Assembly (NCBI GenBank): GCA_003013855.2
Contig: ML058384.1
Span: forward strand, 16,130,176-16,194,175
Origin: Liriodendron chinense
Taxonomy: Eukaryota > Streptophyta > Magnoliopsida > Magnoliales > Magnoliaceae
Direction of reading: 5' to 3'
DNA length: 64,000 nt
The notes beneath the pieces were generated by a model. That model was not told where the DNA came from. It did no database searches and worked only from the letters and a program-made list of their open reading frames with translations. This document shows, in pieces, positions 43,852 to 54,723 of this stretch; position 1 is the first letter of the stretch; every line of letters starts with the position of its first letter. The position numbers were made by a program, and so were the translations under genes.

Positions 43852-43864
43852 CTTACCAATGCTC

Positions 43865-44035
43865 ACAAACAATGCAGTGCGCCTTAGGAAGATTTTAGTG
43901 ATGGGCGTTCAATGACCACTATTTCTTTTAGTGTGGTGCACTTGAGATTTGGATATGCTTTAATTTTTGTATCATGCCTTGAAATGAGCTGAAAAAACTG
44001 ATGGATGGTGTGGATATACAGCACATAAAGAAGGA
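43865..44035. mobile_element. Foldback-MITE right-arm fragment
   Basis: 'tgatgggcgttcaatgacca', 'gtgcacttgagatttggata' and 'gatggatggtgtggatatac' are right-arm words; the left arm is absent. Confidence 0.6.
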
Positions 44036-44315
44036 CCGACGGTCATGAAAACACCTACTCATGAGGGACTTCGTTTTGCATTGGTCGCAACTCACAATGA
44101 AGCATGTTAGCGCTCTGGGCCCATTTGCTGAGTGGCCCGATGATAGAAACCGGTCATTATCCGTAGATGAAATTTAGGGCCAGTTTGAAATGGTTTAATT
44201 ACATGTATTTTCTCTCACATCATCAATAAATGCATACACCTATGTATTTTGAAAGTAATTGAAAGTAAGGAGGACTTTCTTTCATTACAAGACACGGAAT
44301 ACAAAGCCAAAATGG

Positions 44316-44602
44316 CATGGGCCCACCATGAAATATGTGTTGCATCCATGCCATTCATTCATTAGTAGAAATCATTTTAGGAAGTGGGCCAAAAAATAGG
44401 CATATTCAAAGCTCAAGTGGACCGCACTAAAAAACAGTGGAAATTGAATGCTAATCATTTGAAATGTCTTTCCTGTGATGTGGTCCAGTTGAGCTTTGGA
44501 TCCGTGTCATCTTTTTAGGCATATAAACTCTACAATAATATGGCCAAATGAATGTATTGCATGGATAAAACATGTACGTCATCGTGGTGAGACCCACGGA
44601 GG
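44316..44602. mobile_element. Foldback-MITE copy, short centre
   Basis: Left-arm words ('gggcccaccatgaaatatg', 'ctcaagtggaccgcac') and right-arm words ('gtggtccagttgagctttgg', 'gtacgtcatcgtggtgagac') are mirrored with most of the centre lost. Confidence 0.6.
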
Positions 44603-44876
44603 CCCATCACTTTTTCTGTATAAAATAGCTGCTGTCGAACCACCTTCAAATACCTTTGAAAATAATAAATGGATCTCATTAAACTCTAAGAATCAAAGGT
44701 TAGGATCATCGATGAAATTTGGTGATGGATCAATGTCTTATGATGGTAATTAACAGAACATAGGCAGTTCTAATTGTCGGCCATCACAGCACGTGGCCCA
44801 GGTGACGACCAATACTCCAACCAAGAGGTGGAATCGGACTGCTAAGAGTGGGGCGCACAGCATCCACATGGTCAAA

Positions 44877-45312
44877 ATGTGTGGCCCATTATGATATATG
44901 TGATTTATCCATGCCCTCCATTTACTTTTTTCCCAGCCATTTTAGGGCATGACACAAAAAAATGAGGCAGATCCAGATCCTATGTGGCCTCACCAAAGGA
45001 AACAGTGGTGACTGGACGTCCACCATTAAAAACTTCTTGGGCACCAACAAAAGTTTTGGATCAAACTGATATTTATCTTTTCCCTTCATCCATCCAGGTC
45101 TGTATGACTTGATCAACGGGTTGGATGGTAAATAAACATCACAGTAGGCTGTAGGAAGCTTTTAACGGTGGGTGTTCAATGATTTATTTATTTCCTGTGG
45201 TGTGGTTATTGGATCTGCTTCATTTTTATTTTTTTAGTCTTTCCCCCTGAAATGAGCTGCAAAACTGGTTGGATGGCATGGATGAAATATATACATAATG
45301 GTGGGCCCACAG
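44877..45312. mobile_element. Complete foldback MITE
   Basis: The left arm runs from 'gtgtggcccattatgatatatg' to the centre 'caacaaaagttttggatcaa' (45048); the right arm mirrors it to 'acataatggtgggcccac'. ORFs on either strand are shadows of the repeat. Confidence 0.75.
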
Positions 45313-45516
45313 TACTCAATACGGGAGGGGACTCTACTGAGTCCGAGTCCAACCGAGAGGTAATTAGGAAAAAAGAAAAGGTACATCCAAAATTATTAGG
45401 GGTCATCTTTCCATCAATCAAAGGGGTAGTCAGAAAAAAGAAAAGCTGTATCTTTCAATCATTCAATACAGGTTGAAAATTTTCCTGACCATCCATTTGT
45501 AACACGAGAATGGATT

Positions 45517-46166
45517 AATGGCCCGTTTGGCACCTGGATTCCAGGGGAAAGTGAGGAAAAGGAGGAGAAACTGGTTGCTTTATTATGTTAGGCACCATGG
45601 ATTTGAAGAGTAGTGGATTTAAGTGGAATCCAGGAGAACTCAAAAAGGCACTTTTAGCCCTTTTTCAAATAAAAAAAAAAAGGTGGGATTTGAGGAGAAA
45701 TCCTTCCCAACGTGGGACCCACCATAATGTGTCCCTAACTATGGGACCCAACATGATGTACATTTTCCATCCAACTTGTTGATAAGGTCTCAAGGACCGG
45801 GATGAAGGGACCACACAAATTTCAGTTTAATCGAAGACTTTTGTGCATCATAAAGGTCTCACTCTCCATTTTTTCTTGTTTTATGGTCCACTTTAGATGT
45901 GGATTTGCTTTATTTTTTGGATCTTGGCATAAAATGATATGTGAAAATGGATGAATGGCATGGATTTAAAAATCAAGGCTAATACGGTAGGCATACGGTG
46001 GGATTAAAATTTACACCGTCCATTCCTTCATGTTTGATTTCTCTCAAATCTTGGCTGCCAAACAGAAAATCTGGAATTGATAAGAAGTGGAATCGGTGAG
46101 AATTCATATCATGGAATCCACTTCTCCTCACTTCTCCTCAAATCCATGGTGCCAAACCGGCCATAA
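45517..46166. mobile_element. Tourist-like MITE of about 645 bp with TAA target duplication
   Basis: The ends TGGCCCGTTTGGCACC (left) and GGTGCCAAACCGGCCA (right) are inverted repeats, flanked by TAA on both sides, as in PIF/Harbinger elements. Inner GGATTCCA/TGGAATCC words are also mirrored. A foldback-family fragment (45707-45985) sits inside. No transposase is present. Confidence 0.7.
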
Positions 46167-46211
46167 GTGTTACCAGGGTAAGGGTAACGCCTAAGTGGAT
46201 GTTACCCTTAC

Positions 46212-46650
46212 AGTGTGGGGCCCACCTTGATGAATGTGTTGTAAATCCACACCGTCCATCTGTTTTCCCATATTATTTTAAGACTTTATTCCAAAAGTTA
46301 AACAGATCCAAATCTCAGGTGGAACACATCATTGGAAACACTGGTGAATGACTATTAAAAACTTTTTGTAGGCTACAACAGTTTTAGATCAAGCCGATAT
46401 TTATATTTTCCATCCATCCTGGTCTGGTTGACATTTATCAACGGGTTGGATAGCAAATAAACATTAGGTGTGCCCTAGTAAGCTTTTAATGGTGGATATT
46501 CAATTACCACTATTTCCTGTGGTGTGGTCCACCTGAGATTTGGATCTACTTAATTTTTTAGACCAGGTCCTAAAATGGGCTAGGAAAATGGATGGACGGA
46601 GTGAATATATGGAAAACCATCAAGGTGGGGGGGAACACCTAATCCAACTC
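46212..46650. mobile_element. Complete foldback MITE
   Basis: The left arm starts GTGTGGGGCCCACCTTGATG and the right arm ends CATCAAGGTGGGGGGGAACA, then CACCTAATCC as in other copies. The centre is near 46385. Confidence 0.75.
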
Positions 46651-46689
46651 CCTTGTAATCCTTAAGAGTCCTCCCAACTGGCCAGGATC

Positions 46690-46930
46690 ACGTCATCTAA
46701 GCACATAGGAGAGCTTGTTTCTACTTATTGGCTTTGGCTCCGCTGTCTTTGGATACTTATCGCTCTCTACTAACTCCATATTTTCAGCTCTCTGAAGATC
46801 TTGAAGGTGAAGAGGTGAAAGGACCAAAATGCCCTCTACGTTGCACTTTGTTTTTGTGCATGGGGCTTCACATGGGGCATGGTGCTGGTACAAAATCCGG
46901 TGTCTTTTGGAGAATGCAGGCTAAAAGGTG
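46690..46930. repeat. Dispersed repeat, empty-site copy
   Basis: Uninterrupted counterpart of 24750-24834 plus 25465-25560. It shows the sequence before the MITE at 24836 inserted ('ctctgaagatcttgaaggtg' here). Confidence 0.7.
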
Positions 46931-47110
46931 ACGTGTTTGGACCTTGCCAGTGGTGGGATCAACCCGTCGGATGCGAATTTGATTTTCACATTCGATTGAA
47001 TACAATAAGCCGCTGAACGATTTCATGTCGGCCTTGCCGGAGGATGAAAAGGTAATTTCACTTTCCATTAATGAAAGATTTCTCATGCTGTGGTCGTTCC
47101 CTGATTTTAT
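46905..47110 (-). other. Weak exon-like stretch, unidentified
   Basis: The minus strand reads 'KADMKSFSGLLYSIECENQI' and 'RIRRVDPTTGKV', which looks protein-like but matches no family I can name. Splice signals are weak. It lies downstream of the cytidylyltransferase exons on the same strand but does not resemble the expected next exons of that gene. Confidence 0.25.
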
Positions 47111-47316
47111 TTTTACTATTAGAATATATAGAGAGAGAAAAATGCTCACCGATGGTTATGGCCCGCTACACCGCAGCTGTTACATGGCAGGTACACTCCT
47201 GAATTACCCATAACCTAGCCTGTAACTGAGCTACTCCAAAGGCCATATGATCAACTGATGCATATATCAAAGTTACTTTGAAGATACAAGTTTATGATAG
47301 TGCAGGTGAGAAAACT

Positions 47317-47793
47317 AACAAATTCATAGACATCCTTGTTGGTTCCACTCGCATCTAGATATCTGCAAACAACCAGCCATAAATCAAGAATCATATTTCT
47401 AATTAAAAGAAATCTCTTAACAGAATCAGGCTTTATCAGAAAAAGATATGGCATGCTCATAGCTTCACACTGCAGCATAACAACCTACCATAATTGCACC
47501 AATGAAGTAACTAAATGGAAACACTTCTTAACCTGTAAAAGAACTATGTGGCTCATATGAGCAGAGAAAAAAAAAAAAAAAAGTAATTCCAAACAATGTG
47601 GAAGCCAAGAAATAAATAGAATTCTGTGGAAAAATAAAATTCGTTAAAAGTGGTTATAACCACAATACTGAAAGTATTTATGCAGATCAATCATACTGAA
47701 TGAGAGTCATGTGCCACATAATCAATCATGTGCTTGTCAATGAACTCCTATGTGATGACCCACATAGCATCGGGAATCACTTCATCGACCCAC
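47317..47793 (-). pseudogene. CCT: Choline-phosphate cytidylyltransferase, two internal exons, with a stop
   Basis: Exon 1 (47697-47793) follows a T-rich tract and AG and reads 'WVDEVIPDAMWVIT', TAG, 'EFIDKHMIDYVAHDSHS', then a GT donor. Exon 2 (47317-47362) follows GTTTGCAG and reads 'YLDASGTNKDVYEFV', then GT. Together they match the catalytic-domain text of plant CTP:phosphocholine cytidylyltransferase (WVDEVIPDAPWV...DYVAHDSLPYAD.SGA), the rate-controlling enzyme of phosphatidylcholine synthesis. The CAG-to-TAG stop and the changes P to M and LP to HS suggest a relic. Upstream exons with the nucleotide-binding HxGH motif and downstream exons were not found; a solo LTR lies just upstream. 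Confidence 0.8.
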
Positions 47794-47856
47794 CTATGGA
47801 AAAAAAAAAAAAAAAAAGCACATTAATTGGAGTTACAATAGTAAAAAAGTTACTAG

Positions 47857-48455
47857 TGTTGGGTGTTGGGATAGTCTTCAAACTATGCACGATTCCCCCC
47901 CCCCCCCCCCCCCCCCCAATGGATAGTTTTCTATGCCCCAGACCGGTCGGCCGACCTGTCTAGAGGGGGCTCCGGCCGGTGGTGAGGCAGCTAGACCGAA
48001 TTTGCTCCTTGGACAGTCTGTGCATTGACAGGTTGGTTGGCCGACCGATCGGCTGCGCGCGCGGATTTCTTGCGCAGTCCACAGTACTGCGCAAGGTGTT
48101 TCTAATTTCGAATTTTTGCTTATTTAAGGAGTTGTAATCCGACCTAGATTAGCATCCTAAGGTGTCCAAGGTTTCCTATTCATATTAGGAAGAGGGAAGA
48201 GGTGTGTGTGAGAGAGAACTTGGAGCTTTTCTCTGTTTTTCCTTGCTAGTGGGTTGTTAATCTCTGTAATCTTCTGATATTCATAGTGGATCACTTTGTG
48301 CCGTGGTTTTTTATCCGTTTAGGGGTTTTTCCATGTAAATTCAAAGTCTCTTGTGGTGAGTGCTTGTGTGTGATTGATTGCATCTTGTTTACTTGTTTGG
48401 TATTGCATTGCTTCACGTGTTCGACGTTCCGCTTCCGCTGCCGGCTTTTCCAACA
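47857..48455 (+). repeat. Solo LTR of a Tork-like copia element, 599 bp, with TSD
   Basis: It starts TGTTGGGTG and ends TTTTCCAACA, flanked by an exact ACTAG duplication (47852-47856 and 48456-48460). It has a TATTTAAGG box near 48121 and the 'gtgccgtggttttttatcc' leader followed by 'ggtttttcc' typical of Tork-like LTRs. CG-rich palindromes GGTCGGCCGACC (47945-47956) and GGTTGGCCGACC (48035-48046) lie upstream of the TATA box. Confidence 0.85.
47895..47917. repeat. 23-base poly-C tract
   Basis: An uninterrupted C run inside the solo LTR, near its 5' end. Confidence 0.85.
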
Positions 48456-48460
48456 ACTAG

Positions 48461-48889
48461 TGGATGACAGGCACAGTAAATTAAAATCAGAATGAAAGAT
48501 ACTAAATCCACATTGAGACAGCAATCTAAGATAAAGCATAAGGAAATAAACTCTTGTTGCTCAAAGTATTTAATTTTTAGAAACAATAGCAGCTCTGTAG
48601 TCCATACAAGCTGTTATTAATTATTATATTGATAGCACCAATGGTTAAATTTCAGATCATGATCTTGAATTGATATTCACTGGAAAACGACCAAGCAAAT
48701 TGGAAAGGAGCTCAACCAAAAAACACAATGATTGTAAACTTGGCATGATTGACACAAAAGAGGTCATAGGCTCTGTCCAAGATGACAAGACAGAAGGGTA
48801 ATTCAAGATCAGATTCATAACTCGTGTGTTTTTTTTTTTTTCTTTTTGTCATTACTTAATTGATGACAATAGAGTAACTCTATCTTTGT
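48461..48889. other. Gene-free AT-rich stretch
   Basis: No domain or splice-supported exon is seen. A T-rich run at 48828-48846 may mark the truncated left edge of the gypsy element that follows. Confidence 0.35.
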
Positions 48890-49052
48890 TTTCGAAAAAA
48901 GCCCTTCTTCTTTCTTTGCTTCCTTCTAGAGTAACTCTCTCCCTCTGGTGTGATTCTGTTCCTCGATTCTCCCTGGTATAACTTCGTTCCCTCATTCTCT
49001 TTCTCTTCCAGAGTGTTCTCTTCCTCCCTTCTTTTTATCTTTTTAAACATTC

Positions 49053-51217
49053 ATGGCCGGAGATTCTGATGAGGAAACCGTCCCCATGGGGGATGCTACC
49101 CTTGAATCTTCTTCCTCCAACAATGCCAGGGTTCCGGCGGGTAGGTACTCTGCGTCAGGGTACCCCTCTATAATGATGAAGGAACGGCTGAGTGAATTGC
49201 GGGAGAGATATCAGGTCCCTGACTCAGTAGTTTTTGGTTACCCAGAGAGGGAGAAACCCTGGACTCTCCTCCCCCCGGCTGTATTGCCCTCTATGAATAC
49301 TTCTTCATTCTTGGGGTGCGCCTTCCCCTTCACCCCTTCATTCGTAGTGTGCTCCAGAGTTATAAGATTGCCCCCGGCAACTTATTGTAAATGGATGGAG
49401 GGTGATCCTAAGTTCCTTCGCTCTCTGGGCGCAAGCTGGTAATAGAGAGTTAACCGCTGAAGAGTTCCTCCAGATGTACCAACTTAAGAAGGCACCCTCG
49501 AGCGAAGGCTGGTATTAACTCTGTTACTGGCACCGGGATAATTTCATCTTGGGGAAACCCTCTTCGAATTACCCCGGGTGGAGGAAACGCTGGTTTTATG
49601 CTTCCGGGAGCTGGGAATCTAAGACAAGGTCCGCGGCCGGGGGGCACAACGTGAGCTGGTTTTTCTGTGAAGGTGGGCGTAGTTTCACTCTTCTTAGCCT
49701 CACGAGCTGACTTAGGGTTCTTTACTTTTCTCACCTTTGCTCTTATTCGCAGGTGTTCCGACTCTGGAGAAGCCGAACTTGAAAGGGGAAATTCACGAGA
49801 ATATCGTGAAAGTTTACAAGTTGCCGGCTCGCGACAGGCATATCGAGGCTTGTTTGTCAACTTCTCGTCTCGCAGCGGCTGGGCTGATATCTCGCGAGGA
49901 GATTGCGATGACGAATGCCGGGAGAAGAGAGGGTTGCTACCTCGCCTAAAGGGCACCGGCTCGAAGAGGCAGAAGAAAACATCTGTCGGTCCCTCTCATC
50001 CGTCTAATCAGCCGGGTGAAGCTGCTCAAACCCCGCTTCCTGAGGCTGTGGTGGCTACGCCCTTGATTTCTACACCGGTGGCTCCTCCTGAACCACCAGT
50101 CATTGATGTCATCGACAACTCTCGGAGGAACGACGGGGTAGGATCAAGCTTCCTTCCGGGCGAAGGATCTCGCGAGCCTGAAGATGCTCGCGAGCTAATT
50201 CATGCTCGCGAGCAGACCCCTGCCCAAGACACGAGCCCAGCTAGGCTAGTCGTAGCCCAGCCCTCTGGGGTCGGAACATTCACCGTCCCCAGTCACCTCC
50301 ACCCAATCTGCAAGTTCCTTTTCGACAACATCACCCCCCAGACTTTCGGCGCCCTCCCCGAACCAAGCCCTGAAAACCTCTTCCTTGACGCGGGAGTGAG
50401 GATGGTCCAGGTAAAATGTCCTTTAACTTGATCCCATTTTTGCTATCTTTGTTAAGTTTCGAACATTTATCTCATAACCTTCCTTCTGTCTGTAGGGCTT
50501 GGATCTCATCTTGCGAACGAGGCATGACATCATTGCCGCCCGTCGTATAATAGATGAAGCTGAAGGGAAGAGGGTTGCCTTAGAGAAGGCGGTCCACGGA
50601 AGGGACCAAGTTATTAAGTTCTCGAGACCTTGATCGCGAAGATGACCGAGGAGAGAAAAATCCTCGTCGAGAAGGTCCAAGTCCTGACTGATAGATATTA
50701 GGCCTTGGACTCGAACTTCGCCAAGCTCACGGAGATAAAGGAGAAGTTAGAGAGAGAAAGAGAGATCTTCCGTCAGGACAAGATCTCGTTGGAGGAGAAG
50801 CTCACGGAAATCAAGTCGCATCTCAAGGAAGTTAGCGACAATCTAGAAAAAGAGCGCTCCACTCTTGCGCAGCTCAAGGACGACTCGATCCACTGGGAGG
50901 AGGAGAGAGTGGCCCTTGTCAAGATGCTCTTTGAAGACGGGGCCCGAGCTATCATGGAGTTCTGGACCTCGCAGCTGTACGATGATGAAAGATATGAGTC
51001 GTACGATGCTGGTTGCGACTTCGCACTACAAGTTGTGCAACGGATGTCCCCATCTTTTGATATGGGAGAATTCGAGAAGGTCGCGGCTATCATAGTTGCG
51101 AAGGAAAGAGCAGCTGCTGAGAACGAGGTGACCGAGGTCACTCACGCAGGAGGGGTCTCCGAAGTGGGCCCTGAAGCCGAGAGTGCCGCTCCTCCTCCGA
51201 CCGATGCGCAAGGATGA
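49053..51217 (+). pseudogene. Antisense gene of the Tat element (putative gypsy-type transposon domain), three exons
   Basis: ATG at 49053 follows a CT-rich leader. Exon 1 (49053-49672) has a frameshift in the C run near 49271; the true frame then reads 'GCIALYEYFFILGVRLPLHP', 'FIRSVLQSYKIAPGNLL' and 'AEEFLQMYQLKKAPSSEGWY', matching the Pfam 'putative gypsy type transposon' family. Intron 1 (49673-49752, GT-AG) and intron 2 (50411-50495, GT-AG) are short. Exon 2 is Pro/Ser-rich with 'LEKPNLKGEIHENIVKVY'. Exon 3 is a long coiled coil ('LTEIKEKLEREREIFRQDK') ending PTDAQG at 51217. Stops and shifts occur (stop after 'CYLA' near 49948, near 50632, 50700). It is antisense to pol, so it must use its own promoter. 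Confidence 0.75.
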
Positions 51218-51621
51218 TCATCTCTCTTCCCTTTTCCTATCTCATGTATCAGTTTTTCCCTTTTTGTTTGTAAATAACTTGACTTTTATAGTCAATGAGA
51301 TGAATGAAAAAACATTTTTTGATGATGTTGTTTGGCGTCTTTTTTCTCCTTCCTTTCGTTCTTTCTTATGTACTGAATGTCTTCATACTTAACTCACGTA
51401 GTGATGAATTAGGCTCAATCCGGGGGTCTTGGTGACCATGTCCGTGTGGAAATAGATTGATCTATCGATTGAGACTTTGATTCTACCAAGGGTAGAAGAT
51501 TGGCCAAGAGAATGTGTGTATTCTCTTCGGGGCTATTCGGGTCCAATCAAATGGAGTAGCGACCAAAAGATGATAAAGTCAATCCACCTTTATTTCGAAT
51601 ATCGTCCAGATTTACATTGGA

Positions 51622-52842
51622 TTATGGGAAATACTGTAGCAAATGTTCTACGTGCCAAGGGCGGCGTAGGGGTCTTCCCTGCATATCTTCGAGATAATAG
51701 GTACCTGGTCGCACAATTTGGATAACCCGATACGGGCCTTCCCAATTTGGATCCAACGAACGAGCAGGGATTCCGAGATTCTATCTAAGGACCAAATCGC
51801 CGAGCTGAAAAGCTCTAGGTCGGACTTTGGCGTTACGATAACGAGCGATGCGCTGTTGATAAGCTGCCGCTTGAAGTTAGGATGCATCCCTCCGCTCTTC
51901 CAAGAGATCGAGACGAAGCTTCCGACCTTCCTAGTTACAAATGGGATCATACTGCTCAATCCGATATGATGGGACTTGAACTTTGACTGGAACCACGGCA
52001 TTGGTACTGAAAGCCAAGGAGAAAGGGGTTTCTCCTGTTGACGTGCTAATCGTAGTCCTATAGGCTCATAAGACTTCTAGCAGGAGTTCTGGCCACATGC
52101 CTTTACATTCACCGAGCTTGGTCTTTAAATGATGTTTGATGATTTTATGTACTGCTTCAACTTGCCCATTAGCCTGAGGATGATATGGGGAGGTGCGAAC
52201 ATTGCATATCTTCCATTTTTTACAAAATTCTGCGAAAGTGGCGTTGTCGAATTGCTTTCCATTATCGGTGATTATAGTGTGGGGGAGCCCATAACGACAT
52301 ACGATATTTCTCCATACGAACTTAGTGGTCTGTTTTTCGGTGATTCTGGCTAATGGTTCTGCCTTGATCCATTTGGTGAAGTAATCGACTGCCACAATTG
52401 CAAACCTGTTCTGACCTTTTTCAGTAGGCAAGGGCCCGATGATATCGACTCCCCATTGGGCGAAGGGCCAAGGGCCATCCATTGGCGCCATTTGCTCGAA
52501 CGGTACACGAGGTATGAGAGAATATCGCTGGCACTTGTCACATTTTTTAAAAAATTCGATCGCATCCGCCTTCATAGTGGGCCAATAATACCCTTGCCTC
52601 ATCGCCTTATACATTAAAGACCGCCCCTTAGGATAGTTACCACATGCCCCTTGGTGTATTTCATCCAGAACGCGATGTGCTTCTTCTGGGTGAAGACACC
52701 TTAAGTAGGGCAAAGTAAAACTCTTACGTAACAACATTCCGTTTTGTAAAGTATACCTGGCAGCTCGATGACGAATTTGTCGTGCGGATTTCTTATCATC
52801 CGGGAGATGTCCATCTCTGAGATAGAGGACGATGGGGTCCAT
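51622..52842 (-). pseudogene. Ty3/gypsy integrase (Tat element 2)
   Basis: 52842-52066 is open: HHCC finger ('HPEEAHRVLDEIHQGACGN', 'FFKKCDKCQRYS'), catalytic Asp in 'QWGVDIIGPLPTEKGQNRF', Asp in 'TIITDNGKQFDN', and Glu in 'SPYHPQANGQVEAVHK'. A TGA at 52066 replaces the Trp of 'WAYRTT'. The C-terminal module continues to 'RPWHVEHLLQYFP' and TAA at 51622. The DDE residues are all present. Confidence 0.92.
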
Positions 52843-53450
52843 CTAACATGGAGAGGGATGGACCTCGTTCACTTGCCCGAAGGTTGCTTGGTCGATACTG
52901 GGATCATGAAGGTGCTCGATGGGAATAGATTGTGATAACTCAGATTCTGGTGCGGAGGCTAGTTTTGCCAAAGAATCTGTGAGTTTATTCTTCTCACGAG
53001 GGATGTGGATTATCTCATAATTATTCAACCTTGAGAGCAGGATGAGCACTCGGGATTTGTATAAAGCCATCTGTTCTCCTTTCGCCTCAAATTCGCCGAG
53101 TACCTGATTGACTATGAGCTGAGAATCACTATGAATAAGTAAACTCTAAATCGAGAGGACGATTGCTAGCTCGAGGCCGACGATCAAAGCCTCGAATTCT
53201 GCTTCATTATTTGAGATGCGAGAGTCAAATCGTAAGGCGTATTGGAAGCACGACCCGTCTGAAGCAACTAAAATTAGGCCCGCTCCGCTCCCGGTGGCCC
53301 GTGAAGACCCATCCACGAAGAGCGACCAGGGGGTCTGGTCGCTGGTCGTAGAGTTATCACCGGAAGAGGAATATGTGAATTCGGCGATGAAGTCGGCCAC
53401 GGCCTGACCTTTGATGGCGATCCTGGGGCAGAACGAAATATCATGCTCAC
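52843..53450 (-). pseudogene. Second RNase H domain (Tat-type) and linker to integrase
   Basis: 53400-53146 reads 'DQTPWSLFVDGSSRATGSGA' with the first catalytic Asp, and 'ISNNEAEFEALIVGLELA' with the Glu. After a stop (53146) it continues 'IHSDSQLIVNQVLGEF' with the next Asp, then 'IIHIPREKNKLTDSLAKLA'. The extra RNase H after the normal one is a Tat-lineage trait. A TAG at 52843 lies at a Trp position before the integrase. Confidence 0.85.
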
Positions 53451-53471
53451 TGATCTCAATCGCCCATTTAG

Positions 53472-54675
53472 TTAATCGCCTGAAACCTCGGGTTTATGAA
53501 GGACCTGCCTTAACGGATGGTTTGTTGGCACTAATATAGCGTGGGCTTGGAAGTAAGGTCTCAGTTTTTGGGCGGCAGTGACTAAGGCGAGGGCCAATTT
53601 CTCCATATCAGAATACCGAGTTTCAACATTCACCATTGGTCGACTAATATAATAATCGGGCCTTTGTACCCCAGAATCCTCTCTTATCAACGCGGCACTA
53701 ACGGCCGTAGACAACACGGATAAATAAAGAAGAAGTTGCTCGTGTGCCACGGGTTTGGATAAAACGGGGGGTGCACTCATATACTGCTTCAATTGTTGAA
53801 ATGCTTCCTCGCATTGCGGAGTCCACTTCCAGTCGGCTTTGGCGGTGGCTCGGAGGAGCTTAAAGAAGGGTAAGCACTTATCAGAGGCTCGTGAAATGAA
53901 CCTGTTCAACGAGGCGATGCGACCGGCCAGACACTGGACATCTTTGAGAATGGACAGAGACTTCATCTCGACTAATGCCTTTACTTTTTCAGGATTCACC
54001 TCGATTCCCCATTGACCGATCATGAATCCGAGAAATTTTTCAGCCGACACTCTGAACGCACATTTCTCTGGATTTAGCTTCATTTAATACTTCCTCATTA
54101 AGTCGAAGGCTTCTTGAAGATCTGTGAGGTGGTCATTTTCTACGACGCTTTTCACGAGCATGTCGTTGACATAAACCTCCATATTCCTACCGATTTGTGC
54201 GGCGAATATTTTATTGACTAGGCGCTGATAAGTGGCTCCTGCATTTTTAAGACCAAAAGGCATCACCTGGTAGCAGTATAGGCCGCGGTCAGTGATTAAG
54301 GCAGTGTGTTGTTGGTCGGGCGGATGCATCACAATCTGGTTATGGCCAGAATAAGCGTCCATAAAGCTGAGCAGGCATGTCCTGCCGTTGAATCAACCAG
54401 CTACTCCGCGAATCAACCAGCTGGTTGATTCGCGGAGTCGGCAAGTTATCTTTCGGGCACGCTTTGTTCAGATCTGAATAGTCAACACACATTCTCCACT
54501 TGTAGTTAGCCTTTCGAACGAGGACCACGTTCGCGACCCATTCTGGGTAGTCAACTTCCTTTATGAAATTGACCGTTAGCAGCTTCTCGACTTCAGTCTT
54601 GATTACCATTTGTCTTTCTACTGTGAAGGCACGCTGGCGCTGGTGAACAGGTTTATACTTCGGATCAACATTCAA
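53472..54675 (-). pseudogene. Ty3/gypsy reverse transcriptase and RNase H (Tat element 2)
   Basis: It includes 'MCVDYSDLNKACPKDNLPTP', then a break caused by a small inverted duplication (54390-54440), then 'MDAYSGHNQIVMHP', 'YCYQVMPFGLKNAGATYQRL' and a catalytic box reading YVNDM instead of YVDDM. A TAA (54084) interrupts before 'MKLNPEKCAFRVSAEKFLGF'. The RNase H part follows to 53472. The Asp-to-Asn change alone would abolish polymerisation. Confidence 0.9.
54403..54438. repeat. Perfect 36-bp palindrome inside reverse transcriptase
   Basis: ACTCCGCGAATCAACCAG is followed directly by its exact reverse complement CTGGTTGATTCGCGGAGT. A further direct copy of GAATCAACCAGCT lies at 54389-54401. 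It duplicates coding sequence in inverted form and shifts the frame. Confidence 0.95.
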
Positions 54676-54723
54676 ACGATGTGCTATGACACTGGGGTCG
54701 ATACCCGGCAGATCACTGTGAGA

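Noticed and set aside
49450..49956. 168-codon open frame on the minus strand
   Set aside because: It overlaps the antisense gene exons 1-2, whose plus-strand frames carry recognisable domain text and splice sites; the minus frame is Pro/Arg/Ser-rich and looks like a shadow.
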